Below are positions 50,544-58,588 of a stretch of 64,000 nucleotides of DNA, piece after piece. Source of the DNA: Myxococcales bacterium (GTDB lineage Bacteria > Myxococcota_A > Bradymonadia > Bradymonadales > Bradymonadaceae); the NCBI GenBank assembly GCA_007120035.1, contig SKON01000049.1, positions 53,145 through 117,144 of the forward strand. Reading direction: 5' to 3'. The notes beneath the pieces are model-generated. The model did no database searches, had not been told where the DNA came from, and was given only the letters and a program-made list of their open reading frames with translations. A program made the position numbers and the translations under genes. How positions within the stretch are numbered: position 1 is the stretch's first letter; the number at the start of each line of letters is the position of its first letter.

Positions 50544-51395
50544 GTGTCGACATTATGGCTTGCACTGGTGCTGGCCTTCATCTCCGGGTTCATGCTGATC
50601 TGGGCCGGGGGAGAGTGGGTAGGCAATCGCCTGGCCGCGGAGAAAGGGGTCTACGAGAGGGTGGTGGGCAAGGAGCTTCACCGACTCTTCCTGCAGGTCT
50701 CGCCGCAGGAGTTTGCGACCTACCACGCGGCGTTCTTTATCGGGCTAATCCTCCTGATCGGGTTGATCAGTAACTTTGTGATCGGGATCATCGTGGGGGG
50801 GTTCATCGGGATCTTTGCGCCCCGGCTCTATCTGAAGATGAAGTGGAAGGCCCGTCTTGAGGAGATCAACGAGCAGGTCGAAGAGGCGTTGGTGTACATG
50901 GCCAACAGCTTCAAGGCGAACCCGTCGTTGCCGGAGGCGATTCAGGACGTGTGTAACGCGATGGGGCCGCCGATCAGCCAGGAGTTCGGGGTGTTGCTCA
51001 AGGAGTATCGGCTGGGGACGCCGCTGGATCAGGCGCTGGTGAACCTGCAGCGACGGATGCCGGCTCGGAACATGGAGCTGGCGATCTCGGCGTTGGTGAT
51101 CGGACGGACGGTGGGTGGAAATATCCCGGATATCCTGGAAGAGATCTCGAGCACGATTCGGGAGAGTTACCGGCTGGAGCGGTTGATCGACACCCAGACG
51201 GCTCAGGGACGAATGCAGGCGTGGGTGATGGGGTTGATGCCGGCCGGGGTGGTCGTGATGTTCAACTTCATGGACCCCGATCTGATTCAGCCCCTCTTTG
51301 AGACCATGATGGGGTATGCGATCCTGGGGGTGGCTGCGGTCTTTAACATCATCGGCGTGGCGCTGATCCTGAAAATCGTGGCGATCGAGGTATGA
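50544..51395 (+). CDS. tadB: Tad pilus inner-membrane platform protein TadB
   Basis: A 283-residue GspF-type platform protein. N-terminal and central hydrophobic segments are LALVLAFISGFMLIWAGG, FIGLILLIGLISNFVIGIIVGGFIGI and, at the end, GVVVMFNFMDPD plus MGYAILGVAAVFNIIGVALI. The GspF/TadB core (VEEALVYMANSFKANPSLPEAIQDV, GTPLDQALVNLQRRMP, LVIGRTVGGNIPDILEEIS) lies at about 110-210. The GTG start at 50544 has AAGGGA upstream. It pairs with TadC in the pilus base. Confidence 0.9.
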   Translation: MSTLWLALVLAFISGFMLIWAGGEWVGNRLAAEKGVYERVVGKELHRLFLQVSPQEFATYHAAFFIGLILLIGLISNFVIGIIVGGFIGIFAPRLYLKMKWKARLEEINEQVEEALVYMANSFKANPSLPEAIQDVCNAMGPPISQEFGVLLKEYRLGTPLDQALVNLQRRMPARNMELAISALVIGRTVGGNIPDILEEISSTIRESYRLERLIDTQTAQGRMQAWVMGLMPAGVVVMFNFMDPDLIQPLFETMMGYAILGVAAVFNIIGVALILKIVAIEV

Positions 51396-51440
51396 GCCAG
51401 GCTCAGCGGTCCTGCCAGTACGTCGATATCGGAGGTAGTC

Positions 51441-52373
51441 TTGTTTGATAACATGGATACAACTCTTCTTCTGGCGGCGGCGACGATCCTGACGATCGTG
51501 GCCTTTGGTCTCCTGGTATGGGGAGCCGTACCGGAAGAGATCGAAGAAGACGAGATCTTCGGGTATCGATTGACGAAGCGGAAGCGTCTCCTGGAGGAGA
51601 ACGCCATCTACGCGATGGTTCTGCCGTTGATCAAGATCTTCGCTCATTATGCCCGGAGCATTCCGGGGGAGCGAATGGAGGAGTTTCGCCGGGACCTGCG
51701 GGATAAGTTGATGCGGTCCGGGTTCATGGGGGCCTTTACGCCGAATGAGTTTTTGGGGCTCTGCTGCGTGGTGGGGATCGGGATCTTTAGCTTCGTGATG
51801 GTCTTCACCCTGGTGGTGGCGGAGTTCTCGAATCTGGGTCTGGCGATCGTGGCCGGTCTGGTGTCGATGTTGCTTCCCTTCCTGTCGTTGAATTCGGCGA
51901 TCTCGGAGCGACTGGTCGAGATCGATCGACGGTTGCCCTACACCGTAGATCTTCTGGTGTTGTCGATGCGGGCCGGGCTGGACTTCATGACCGCCCTGGA
52001 TCGAGTGGTGACCCGGGGTCAGATTCAGAACCCCGACGATCCGATCATCCAGGAGCTCGGGGTGGTGTTGCAGGAGATGCGGGTGGGTACGGCCCGGACC
52101 GATGCCCTGATCAATCTCTGCGAGCGAGTAAGATCCGATTATTTGGACTCCATGGTGGGGTCGATTATCCAGTCCGAGAAGCGGGGGACACCGCTGGCAA
52201 ACGTATTGGAGATTCAGGTCGATACGATCCGGAATAAGCGGACCTCGAAGATCGAGAAGGCCGCCAGTCAAGCGGCGGTGAAGATCCTCTTTCCGCTGAT
52301 GTTCATCTTCAGCGCCGTGGTGATCGTGATCGTGGGGGCGATGGCGTTGAGGATGATGAGCTCCGGGATGTGA
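51441..52373 (+). CDS. tadC: Tad pilus inner-membrane platform protein TadC
   Basis: A 310-residue GspF-type protein. An N-terminal helix, two central helices (FLGLCCVVGIGIFSFVMVFTLVVAEF and GLAIVAGLVSMLLPFLSL) and a C-terminal helix (LMFIFSAVVIVIVGAMAL) frame the cytoplasmic core (LPYTVDLLVLSMRAGLDFMTALDRVV, GTPLANVLEIQVDTIRNKR). I take TTG 51441 as start because GGAGGT lies 4 bases upstream; the next ATG at 51453 is too far from it. It is 45 bases after tadB. Confidence 0.9.
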   Translation: MFDNMDTTLLLAAATILTIVAFGLLVWGAVPEEIEEDEIFGYRLTKRKRLLEENAIYAMVLPLIKIFAHYARSIPGERMEEFRRDLRDKLMRSGFMGAFTPNEFLGLCCVVGIGIFSFVMVFTLVVAEFSNLGLAIVAGLVSMLLPFLSLNSAISERLVEIDRRLPYTVDLLVLSMRAGLDFMTALDRVVTRGQIQNPDDPIIQELGVVLQEMRVGTARTDALINLCERVRSDYLDSMVGSIIQSEKRGTPLANVLEIQVDTIRNKRTSKIEKAASQAAVKILFPLMFIFSAVVIVIVGAMALRMMSSGM

Positions 52374-52420
52374 GCTCGGAAAAGCAAACTACTCCTGCTG
52401 AAAGAAGGAAGGCCTAAGCC

Positions 52421-53503
52421 ATGGCGTCGTTCTGGTTAGAGTTTGAGCAAGGTGGGCAGGTTCGGCAGATCGCGTTCGAGCAGGATTCGATCTCGGTGGG
52501 GCGGGATCGGAGCAGCGACTTCGTTCTGGATCACCCGACGGTGTCCCGACAGCATGCGTTGATCGTCCACCAGGGGGGTGGGTTTCAGCTGGTGGTACTG
52601 TCTCGGGGGGGACTGACGGCGGTGGAGGGCAAGCCCGTGCAGTCCCAGGAGGTGACGCTCTATGACGGGACGATGATCACTTTGGGGCAGCACTCGTTCC
52701 GATTCCGATCCCAGTACGCCCCGCCGAAGCCGAGTACGTCGTCGGTGCCTCATGCGAGTCTGGCGGCCACGGGAGGCAATCAACAGGCGCCGCCGCCGGG
52801 GCCCGTCGCGCCGCAGGAAGACAAAGGTGGAGCGGGGATCGTGAGCTGGGACGAGATCGCGGCGAGCTCGGAAGCCTACGACGAGGAGGTCGTGCCGGAG
52901 GCGACCGATTTCGAGCGGTTGCAAGCGGCGAATAAGAAGGGAGAGGGCGGCCCGAGTCCCCTGATCATTATCGCGGCGGTGGTGATGGTCGTGATGTTTG
53001 TGGGAGTGCTCTTGATGACCCGCGGTGATGGAGGCGGGACGGTGGTGGCCGACGGGGGTGAGGTGCAGTTGGTACCGGTGGAGATCAACGTTTCCTGTCT
53101 GGATGCGGGAGAATGTCGGCGGAATGCGGTGCGAGCCTGGGAGCGATCCGAAGATCTCTACGACAGTCGGGATGTGGAAGCGGGGAACCTCTTCGATTCG
53201 TACAAGCGGCTCTTGGAGGCGAAAGCCTATCTGGAGGCGGGAGGGATTGCTGAGATTCCCAGCGAGATGTCGGGCCTGGAAGAGCGACATGTGGCGTTGC
53301 GTCAGGAGCTCGATGAGCTCTTTGCGGCGCTTCGGATGAGGTACCATCAGGCCGAGTCGCGCCAACGGAACCAGCAGGCGGTTGACGTGTTGCGGGAGAT
53401 CAATAGCTTCTTCCCGGACCGGACGTCTCAGGAGGCGAGATGGGTACGCGAGAAAGAGCTGGAGTTGCAGTCCCGGGGGATTCTCCGGCCGGGGCAGCTC
53501 TGA
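52421..53503 (+). CDS. FHA-domain single-pass membrane protein of the Tad operon
   Basis: A 360-residue protein. An N-terminal FHA domain (1-100: SVGRDRSSDFVLDHPTVSRQHALIV and DGTMITLGQHSFRF) is joined by a Pro/Gln-rich linker to one transmembrane helix (LIIIAAVVMVVMFVGVLLMT near 186-205). A periplasmic helical region of about 140 residues follows (AWERSEDLYDSRDVEAGNLFDSYKRLLEAKAYLEAG), resembling TPR-like helices. It is the second FHA protein of the operon and would link cytoplasmic phosphothreonine signals to the envelope part of the pilus machine. Its end overlaps the next gene by 64 bases. Confidence 0.82.
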   Translation: MASFWLEFEQGGQVRQIAFEQDSISVGRDRSSDFVLDHPTVSRQHALIVHQGGGFQLVVLSRGGLTAVEGKPVQSQEVTLYDGTMITLGQHSFRFRSQYAPPKPSTSSVPHASLAATGGNQQAPPPGPVAPQEDKGGAGIVSWDEIAASSEAYDEEVVPEATDFERLQAANKKGEGGPSPLIIIAAVVMVVMFVGVLLMTRGDGGGTVVADGGEVQLVPVEINVSCLDAGECRRNAVRAWERSEDLYDSRDVEAGNLFDSYKRLLEAKAYLEAGGIAEIPSEMSGLEERHVALRQELDELFAALRMRYHQAESRQRNQQAVDVLREINSFFPDRTSQEARWVREKELELQSRGILRPGQL

Positions 53504-54672
53504 GTTCTTCGAGCCAAGAGAGTGGGGCCAACGGAGGGGGGAGTTGGTGGTGGTGGATTGGGCTCATGATCGTGGTGGCGTGGGGGATGACCGGTTGTGT
53601 CAGCTCGACGGTGGCCGGAGATCGGGCCATGGAAGCGGGAGACTTTGAGTCCGCCCTGACCCACTACGAAGCGGTGATCGATGGCGGATCGAGGGATCCG
53701 GAGGTGTACTTCCGAGCGGCCCGGTCGGCGCAGTTTCTCGGGGCCTTCGGGTTGGCCGAGCGGTATTTCAGTCTCTCTCTGCGGTATGGGGGGGGACCGG
53801 AGGTGGCCCGATCCCTGGCGAAGTTCTACCTGCAGACCAGTAACTACATGGCGGCGGTGCGGGTGTTTCAGCACCTGGTTCGCATCGATGAGGATCCGCA
53901 GCCGATGTACAGTAATATCGGTACGGCCTTGATGTACGCAGGCCACTATCTGGACGCCGAGACCTATCTGTTGCTGGCCCAGGAGATGAACCCCACCGAT
54001 CCGGTGCCCTACGTGAACCTGGGGATTCTCTACGATCGGCATATCCGAAACGCTCCCCGGGCGGTGCGATTCTACGAGTGTTTCTTGGAGATGGCCTCCG
54101 AGGGGGATGACACCCGGAGGGTGGTGGGGAACCGTCTGCGGGAGATCAGGAGGCAGCGGACGGTGCCAACAGATCGTGTGGGGCTGGAGTGTGGAGAGGT
54201 GTTCCGGATTCCCGAAGCAGAGTACATAGATCTACGACAGATCTTTGATCTGGAGTTTGGGGACCAAGAGGACACCGAGGAAATCGTGATCGATCGATCC
54301 AGACCAGGGGAGGGGGGCGAAGATCCCGTAGAAGAGGGGCAGGCGCCGTCGGAGCTGAGAGAAAGAGCGCGTGAGGCGGCGGCGTCGGGCCACTACGATC
54401 GCGCCGCGGGGTATTGGGAAGCCATCCCGGAGGAGCGCCGGGACCGAGGGGATCGAGAGGGATTGGCCCGGGCGTGGTCGCAGATCGGGCGGATGGAGGC
54501 GGCCGTAGGAGAGTGGGAGGCCCTGATGGAGGAGGGGCCGACGCCGGAAGTGGCCAAGGAGCTTCTCGGGCTCTATGATAGGTTAGGGGAACCGGAGCGG
54601 GCACAGAGGATTTGTGAACGGTTTGCGGGCTGGCCAGACTACGAGGACGCTCTCGCCGAGTGCGAGGAGTAG
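53440..54672 (+). CDS. TPR-repeat lipoprotein (TadD-like)
   Basis: A 410-residue protein. A polar N-terminus of about 33 residues precedes the hydrophobic stretch WWWWIGLMIVVAWGMTGC with a lipobox-like MTGC near 50-53. TPR helices follow (AMEAGDFESALTHYEAVIDGG, FLGAFGLAERYFSLSL, GHYLDAETYLLLAQEMNPTDPVPYVNLGILY), an acidic linker (270-300) and another TPR pair. AGGAGG 4-5 bases before ATG 53440 supports this start, which puts it 64 bases inside the preceding gene. TadD is the TPR lipoprotein of Tad systems and this is likely its counterpart. The long N-terminus before the lipobox is unusual. Confidence 0.8.
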   Translation: MGTRERAGVAVPGDSPAGAALSSSSQESGANGGGSWWWWIGLMIVVAWGMTGCVSSTVAGDRAMEAGDFESALTHYEAVIDGGSRDPEVYFRAARSAQFLGAFGLAERYFSLSLRYGGGPEVARSLAKFYLQTSNYMAAVRVFQHLVRIDEDPQPMYSNIGTALMYAGHYLDAETYLLLAQEMNPTDPVPYVNLGILYDRHIRNAPRAVRFYECFLEMASEGDDTRRVVGNRLREIRRQRTVPTDRVGLECGEVFRIPEAEYIDLRQIFDLEFGDQEDTEEIVIDRSRPGEGGEDPVEEGQAPSELRERAREAAASGHYDRAAGYWEAIPEERRDRGDREGLARAWSQIGRMEAAVGEWEALMEEGPTPEVAKELLGLYDRLGEPERAQRICERFAGWPDYEDALAECEE

Positions 54673-54685
54673 CGAGGAAGGTTGG

Positions 54686-55147
54686 ATGAACCGATTCCGA
54701 GCGTTGCATAGTCGGGGGATCCGAGGGAGGCACGTGCTGACACGCCCCGTTGGGGCGACGGCCGTGGAGTACGTCGTGATCATCGTGCTGGTGTCGCTGT
54801 CGTTGGTGGCGGTCATCGAGCTCTTCGCCGGAGGGGTGGGTCACCAATTAGATCAGTTCTCGGAGCTCTTGCGGGCCGACGTGGGGAGAGATTCGGCAAG
54901 TCAGGCCGGACAGAGTGGTGGCTCGGGAGCGGCGCCACAAGGATCTGTCGGCCAGGGAACCGGCGGCGGGTCGAGCGCGTCGGCCCCTCGGGATGCATCG
55001 GGAGCTCCGACGGGCCAGGCGATGCCCCCAGCCGAGGGGGAACCGGCGGCGGGATCCGTGGGAGGGATCAACCCGGTGATCCTGATCATCGTGGGGATCT
55101 TATTGGCCCTGCTGGCCTACGTGGTGTTTGGCAAGAAGAAGGGGTAG
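54686..55147 (+). CDS. Flp-like pilin domain protein with C-terminal second membrane helix
   Basis: A 153-residue protein. It has a prepilin-type motif VGATAVEY: Gly23 before the cleavage point, Glu28 at mature position +5, then the helix VVIIVLVSLSLVAVIELFAGG as in Flp/TadE-type pilins. Unlike ordinary Flp pilins it continues with about 60 Gly/Ser/Ala/Pro residues and a second helix PVILIIVGILLALLAYVVF ending in KKKG. GAGGAAGG before ATG 54686 supports the start. It is the last gene of the Tad operon, 13 bases after the TPR lipoprotein. It may be a pilus tip, minor pilin or membrane anchor. Confidence 0.78.
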   Translation: MNRFRALHSRGIRGRHVLTRPVGATAVEYVVIIVLVSLSLVAVIELFAGGVGHQLDQFSELLRADVGRDSASQAGQSGGSGAAPQGSVGQGTGGGSSASAPRDASGAPTGQAMPPAEGEPAAGSVGGINPVILIIVGILLALLAYVVFGKKKG

Positions 55148-55152
55148 GAGAC

Positions 55153-55845
55153 CTACTCCAGGGCTTGTAAGACCCATCGAAAGAGCCATACGCCGAGAAT
55201 CGCGTATACCAGATCCATGGCGATCATTGCCTGAAGGAGAGGTCGGACCTCATCGAATGAAGCGCCTTCCATCAACGCCCGGGTGTTCATCACCCCGGCG
55301 ATGAGCAGGGGGATGAGCAGGGGATATAGAACCAGGGGGAGCAAGACCTCTCGGAGATCGCTGCGGACCAGCATAGCTACCACCAGGGTACCGACGGCGA
55401 CGAACCCCACGGTGCCGATCACCAGGTTCAGTGCGTGGATCCACAACAGGGGACCGATCTCCACGGCGAAGGCCAACACGAGGAACGCGAAGAGAATCGC
55501 GACGAAGACGGAGACGAAGAGCAGATTCACCAGGAACTTGCCGAGGTAGAGGCTGGTGGTGCTGCCGGGGATCAGGGCCAGGGCACGCAGGGTATCGGCC
55601 TGGGCCTCGTGGTGGAAGGTCCGGGAAATGGTCAGGGTTCCGGTGAAGATCAGGGCGACCCAGAGGATGCCGGGGAAGACCAGGGAGACGGTCTCTACTT
55701 CCCGATAGAAAGCAAAGGCGAAGAGGACCACCAAGAGAATGGCGAAGCTGACCGTGGTGGTCAGGACCTCCCGGGTGCGGATCTCGCGGCGAAGGTCCTT
55801 GCCGACGAGGTGAAGGGTCTGTTGAAGGAGGGTCGCGGCGTTCAT
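55153..55845 (-). CDS. ccmB: cytochrome c maturation ABC permease CcmB
   Basis: A 230-residue inner-membrane protein with six hydrophobic segments. The CcmB pattern is clear: KDLRREIRTREVLTTTVSFAILLVVLFAFAF near 16-46, GILWVALIFTGTLTISRTFHHEAQADTLRALAL near 59-91 and PLVLYPLLIPLLIAGV near 170-185. With CcmA it forms the transporter needed to release holo-CcmE. It is the last gene of the operon; no ccmC follows, since the convergent pilin gene ends 5 bases away. Confidence 0.92.
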   Translation of the reverse strand: MNAATLLQQTLHLVGKDLRREIRTREVLTTTVSFAILLVVLFAFAFYREVETVSLVFPGILWVALIFTGTLTISRTFHHEAQADTLRALALIPGSTTSLYLGKFLVNLLFVSVFVAILFAFLVLAFAVEIGPLLWIHALNLVIGTVGFVAVGTLVVAMLVRSDLREVLLPLVLYPLLIPLLIAGVMNTRALMEGASFDEVRPLLQAMIAMDLVYAILGVWLFRWVLQALE

Positions 55846-55848
55846 CGC

Positions 55849-56556
55849 TCAAGCCTCTGAGGCGAGGCGGTCGTAGACAACGGGGAGATCCTGAGTGGAA
55901 GAGCGATCGAGGTCGGCGGCGATCTTCCCCCTTCGAAAGAGGAGAGTGCGGTCGGCTACATGGTGGGCCAGGGTGAGGTCGTGGGTGACGAGGATCACCA
56001 GGCGATCGCGCTCCCGAAGCTCGGTCAGGAGCTCCCGGAGGAGGGCCCGGCCGGCGCGATCGAGGCCTGTGGAGGGTTCGTCGAGGAGGACAAGCTGGGG
56101 ACCGTGGAGGAGGGATCTGGCCAGGGTCAGGCGTTGCTTCATGCCACGGGAGAAGGCTCGGACCGGTCGGTCGGCGGCGTGTTCGAGGCCCATGCGTTGG
56201 AGCCACCCCTGTGCACGGCGGGGGGCGTCGGAGAGGCCGTACATGGCGCCGAAGAAGTGGAGGTTCTCGCGGGCCGTGAGCTCATCGTAGACCATGGGCT
56301 GATGGCCGACCCAGCCGATCCGGTGACGACGGCGGCGGGCGAAGGCGGCGGCGGTCTGGTCGTCGAAGTGGACCGTGCCCGAGGTGGGTTCGTCAATGGT
56401 GGCGAGGATCTGGAGGAGAGTGGACTTTCCGGCGCCGTTGTCGCCGATGACCGCCGAGACCGAGGGAGCGGAGAACTCGGTGGTGATCCGGTGAAGGACG
56501 AAGTGTCGTCCGTAAGCGCGGGACACCTCGTCGAGGACCACACGGCGGGGGTTCAT
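55849..56556 (-). CDS. ccmA: cytochrome c maturation ABC ATPase CcmA
   Basis: A 235-residue ABC ATPase. Walker A GDNGAGKST is at 38-46; the signature is altered to FSRGMKQRLTLARSL near 134-148; Walker B is LVLLDEPSTGLD near 155-166 and the switch histidine is in VTHD. FSRGM in place of LSGGQ is characteristic of CcmA. It lies 3 bases before ccmB and its start overlaps the gene for the 466-residue membrane protein by 4 bases. CcmAB energise the handover of heme from CcmE. Confidence 0.92.
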   Translation of the reverse strand: MNPRRVVLDEVSRAYGRHFVLHRITTEFSAPSVSAVIGDNGAGKSTLLQILATIDEPTSGTVHFDDQTAAAFARRRRHRIGWVGHQPMVYDELTARENLHFFGAMYGLSDAPRRAQGWLQRMGLEHAADRPVRAFSRGMKQRLTLARSLLHGPQLVLLDEPSTGLDRAGRALLRELLTELRERDRLVILVTHDLTLAHHVADRTLLFRRGKIAADLDRSSTQDLPVVYDRLASEA

Positions 56557-57953
56557 GAGGGCCCGTCGCTCTGCAGATCGGAGAGGTTTCGGAGGACCAG
56601 GGCCAGTTGTTCCCGAAGGCGAGCTTCTTCTGCCTCGAGAGCGAAGACAGCCGCTTCGTCGTCGGCGTCCTCGGCAGCCCGACGATCGACGACGACTCCG
56701 CGGAGGCGATCCATGAGCCGGTCTCGTTCCTTGGAGAGCACGTCGATGGCTCGGCCCTTGTCGGCCCCACCGTGGAGGCGCTTCATCTCTCGTCGACCCA
56801 CGGTGAGGACGAGACCGGCCCCCAGAATGCCCGCGATGAGGGCGACGAAGCCGCCAATAGGTCGGCCGAACGGGAGCCCCTCGACCCGGAAGGTGTAGGA
56901 CTCTCCGGCGTCCACAGAGGCTCCTGTGGCGATCAGAAACTCCATGTCCTGACGGAGGCCGAGGTCGGTGGCATCGGCCCCAACGTCAAACCCGGGGGCC
57001 ACCAGTGAGAGGTTGTCCAACCGGGAGAGACGGCTGTACTGGGTCTGAATCGGAGCGATGATCTGGATGTCATCGACGGGGAACTCCATGGTTTGCTCAT
57101 AGGTGAGCTCCGAGCTGCGAGCAGCCTTGGAGAACCGGATCTGCACGGACACGGGGTGCCCGGGCCGAAGCACGGTGTTCCAGAAGATGACGTTGTTGAT
57201 CACCTCGCTGTCGCCAGGGCCGGTGAAGTGGATCCCCTGGGCTCGGACGGGCAGTCGGATGGGGAGGCCCCGCTCCAGCTCGGGCTGGGGAGAGAGGGAG
57301 ATATCGACGGCGTGGTCGCCCTCGAGCTCGAAGGTGATGAATTGGCTGAAGATCAGAAACTCTTCCCAGGGCTCGACGACGACCCTCTTGGAGCGGATCC
57401 GGAGGCCCGAGAGGTCGTGGCCGCGATCGTAGACGGTCAGGGGGATGTCGATGCCGTCACCAGGTGTCCGAGGAGCAGACTCGAAGGAGATTCCACCAAA
57501 GCTGGTAGACGCTTGAAGTCGCAGTCCCCTGATGGCGACGTCTTCGCCGATACCCGTGATACGGGCGACGCCGTCGGATCCGGTGACTCCTGTCCAGGTG
57601 TAGAGGCGCTGGGGGGCGCCGGCCTGAAAGGGGCCCTGTGGACGAACGGCGTGGAGGAGGATCGGCTGGTTCGCCAGGTTTTCATCGGGCTCGGTGCCAT
57701 GGCGAAGGTGAACGGTAACGGACCAATCGCCGTCGGGACGCTCGGAGGCCGCCGGTGCAGGGGCAGGAGCGGGAGCTGCCGCCGCCGGCATTCCCGCTGT
57801 AGGTGGCGGCGCTGTGGCGTCCCCGGGCAATCCCGTGGTCCCGGGAGGAACCGACGAGGACGGGTCGACTTGATTCTGAGCCAAGACGGGGCTGGCGAGG
57901 CTTCCGAGGAGCCCGAAGAGAGCGAGAGAGATGAGGCGGTGCGAGATCGTCAT
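56553..57953 (-). CDS. exported membrane protein of the ccm operon, unknown function
   Basis: A 466-residue protein with a signal peptide (ending SPVLAQ near 25), an Ala/Pro-rich stretch (35-70), and beta-rich extracytoplasmic domains (75-340). An Ig- or carboxypeptidase-regulatory-like pattern (GVTGSDGVARITGIGEDVAIRGL) is visible. One transmembrane helix (GFVALIAGILGAGLVLTVG near 367-385) and a cytoplasmic coiled coil (RLMDRLRGVV, EEARLREQLALVLRNL) close the chain. It overlaps the zinc-ribbon gene upstream and ccmA downstream by 4 bases each. This arrangement ties it to cytochrome c maturation, but I recognise no ccm family member. Confidence 0.75.
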   Translation of the reverse strand: MTISHRLISLALFGLLGSLASPVLAQNQVDPSSSVPPGTTGLPGDATAPPPTAGMPAAAAPAPAPAPAASERPDGDWSVTVHLRHGTEPDENLANQPILLHAVRPQGPFQAGAPQRLYTWTGVTGSDGVARITGIGEDVAIRGLRLQASTSFGGISFESAPRTPGDGIDIPLTVYDRGHDLSGLRIRSKRVVVEPWEEFLIFSQFITFELEGDHAVDISLSPQPELERGLPIRLPVRAQGIHFTGPGDSEVINNVIFWNTVLRPGHPVSVQIRFSKAARSSELTYEQTMEFPVDDIQIIAPIQTQYSRLSRLDNLSLVAPGFDVGADATDLGLRQDMEFLIATGASVDAGESYTFRVEGLPFGRPIGGFVALIAGILGAGLVLTVGRREMKRLHGGADKGRAIDVLSKERDRLMDRLRGVVVDRRAAEDADDEAAVFALEAEEARLREQLALVLRNLSDLQSDGPS

Positions 57954-58588
57954 CCCAGGGCCTTCATGTCGAGTGGCTCGAGTGGCGAGCTGGTGGTGGC
58001 GGGCGGCAGAGGCACGGAGGAGGCCTGGCTGGGCTCGGACTCCCGGGCGTCGTCGACGTCGTCGCCGAAGGGGGCAGCGGGGTCAGAGTCGTCGGGAGAG
58101 ACGACGGGAGAGCCGCAGTGGCCGCAGAATCGGTCCTGAGGTTCCAGGAGGGTTCCGCATCGATCGCAGCCTGGGGTGGATGGAAGGTCTTCGTCCACGA
58201 TCGGAGGGGTGGGCGCCGGAGGGGCTTGGGGGAGGCTGTCGGGGAAACTGTCAGTGGCCAGGGCCTGGTCGATCAAGGACTCCCAGCCCCGCCCTCCGTG
58301 GATGGAGTCGAGGCGGCGCATGACGGCGACGGCCTGGCGTTCGCAGGAGCGGCGAAACTTCCGGTAGTGGTCTTCGGCGATCTTGTCGGTCTCGTAGTCG
58401 TACTCCAGGTCGCGGAGCATCTGAACGAGAGCCTGCTTGCGGTTGAGGAGGTTCTCGATCTCCCGGAGATCTTGCTCCAAGAGCTCAAACCGAAGCTGTT
58501 CGTCTCGACTGTAGAGGAAGGGACGAAACATCTGAAGGATCATCAGAAGGGTGAAGGCCACGGCCAACACCAGAGCGAGGAGGGTCAT
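57950..58588 (-). CDS. membrane-anchored zinc-ribbon protein of the ccm operon
   Basis: A 212-residue protein with an N-terminal helix (LALVLAVAFTLLMILQMF), a coiled coil (28-95; LLEQDLREIENLLNRKQALVQMLRDLEYDYE) and a zinc ribbon with Cys141, 144, 155 and 158. A Ser/Pro/Asp-rich tail follows. The helix plus coiled coil ending at DLEYDYETDKI resembles the start of CcmI/CcmH-type proteins (DLEFDYxxGKI), while the zinc ribbon is not part of those. ATG follows the ccmF stop with no gap, and its stop overlaps the next gene by 4 bases. It probably assists the CcmF heme-ligation complex. Confidence 0.72.
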   Translation of the reverse strand: MTLLALVLAVAFTLLMILQMFRPFLYSRDEQLRFELLEQDLREIENLLNRKQALVQMLRDLEYDYETDKIAEDHYRKFRRSCERQAVAVMRRLDSIHGGRGWESLIDQALATDSFPDSLPQAPPAPTPPIVDEDLPSTPGCDRCGTLLEPQDRFCGHCGSPVVSPDDSDPAAPFGDDVDDARESEPSQASSVPLPPATTSSPLEPLDMKALG

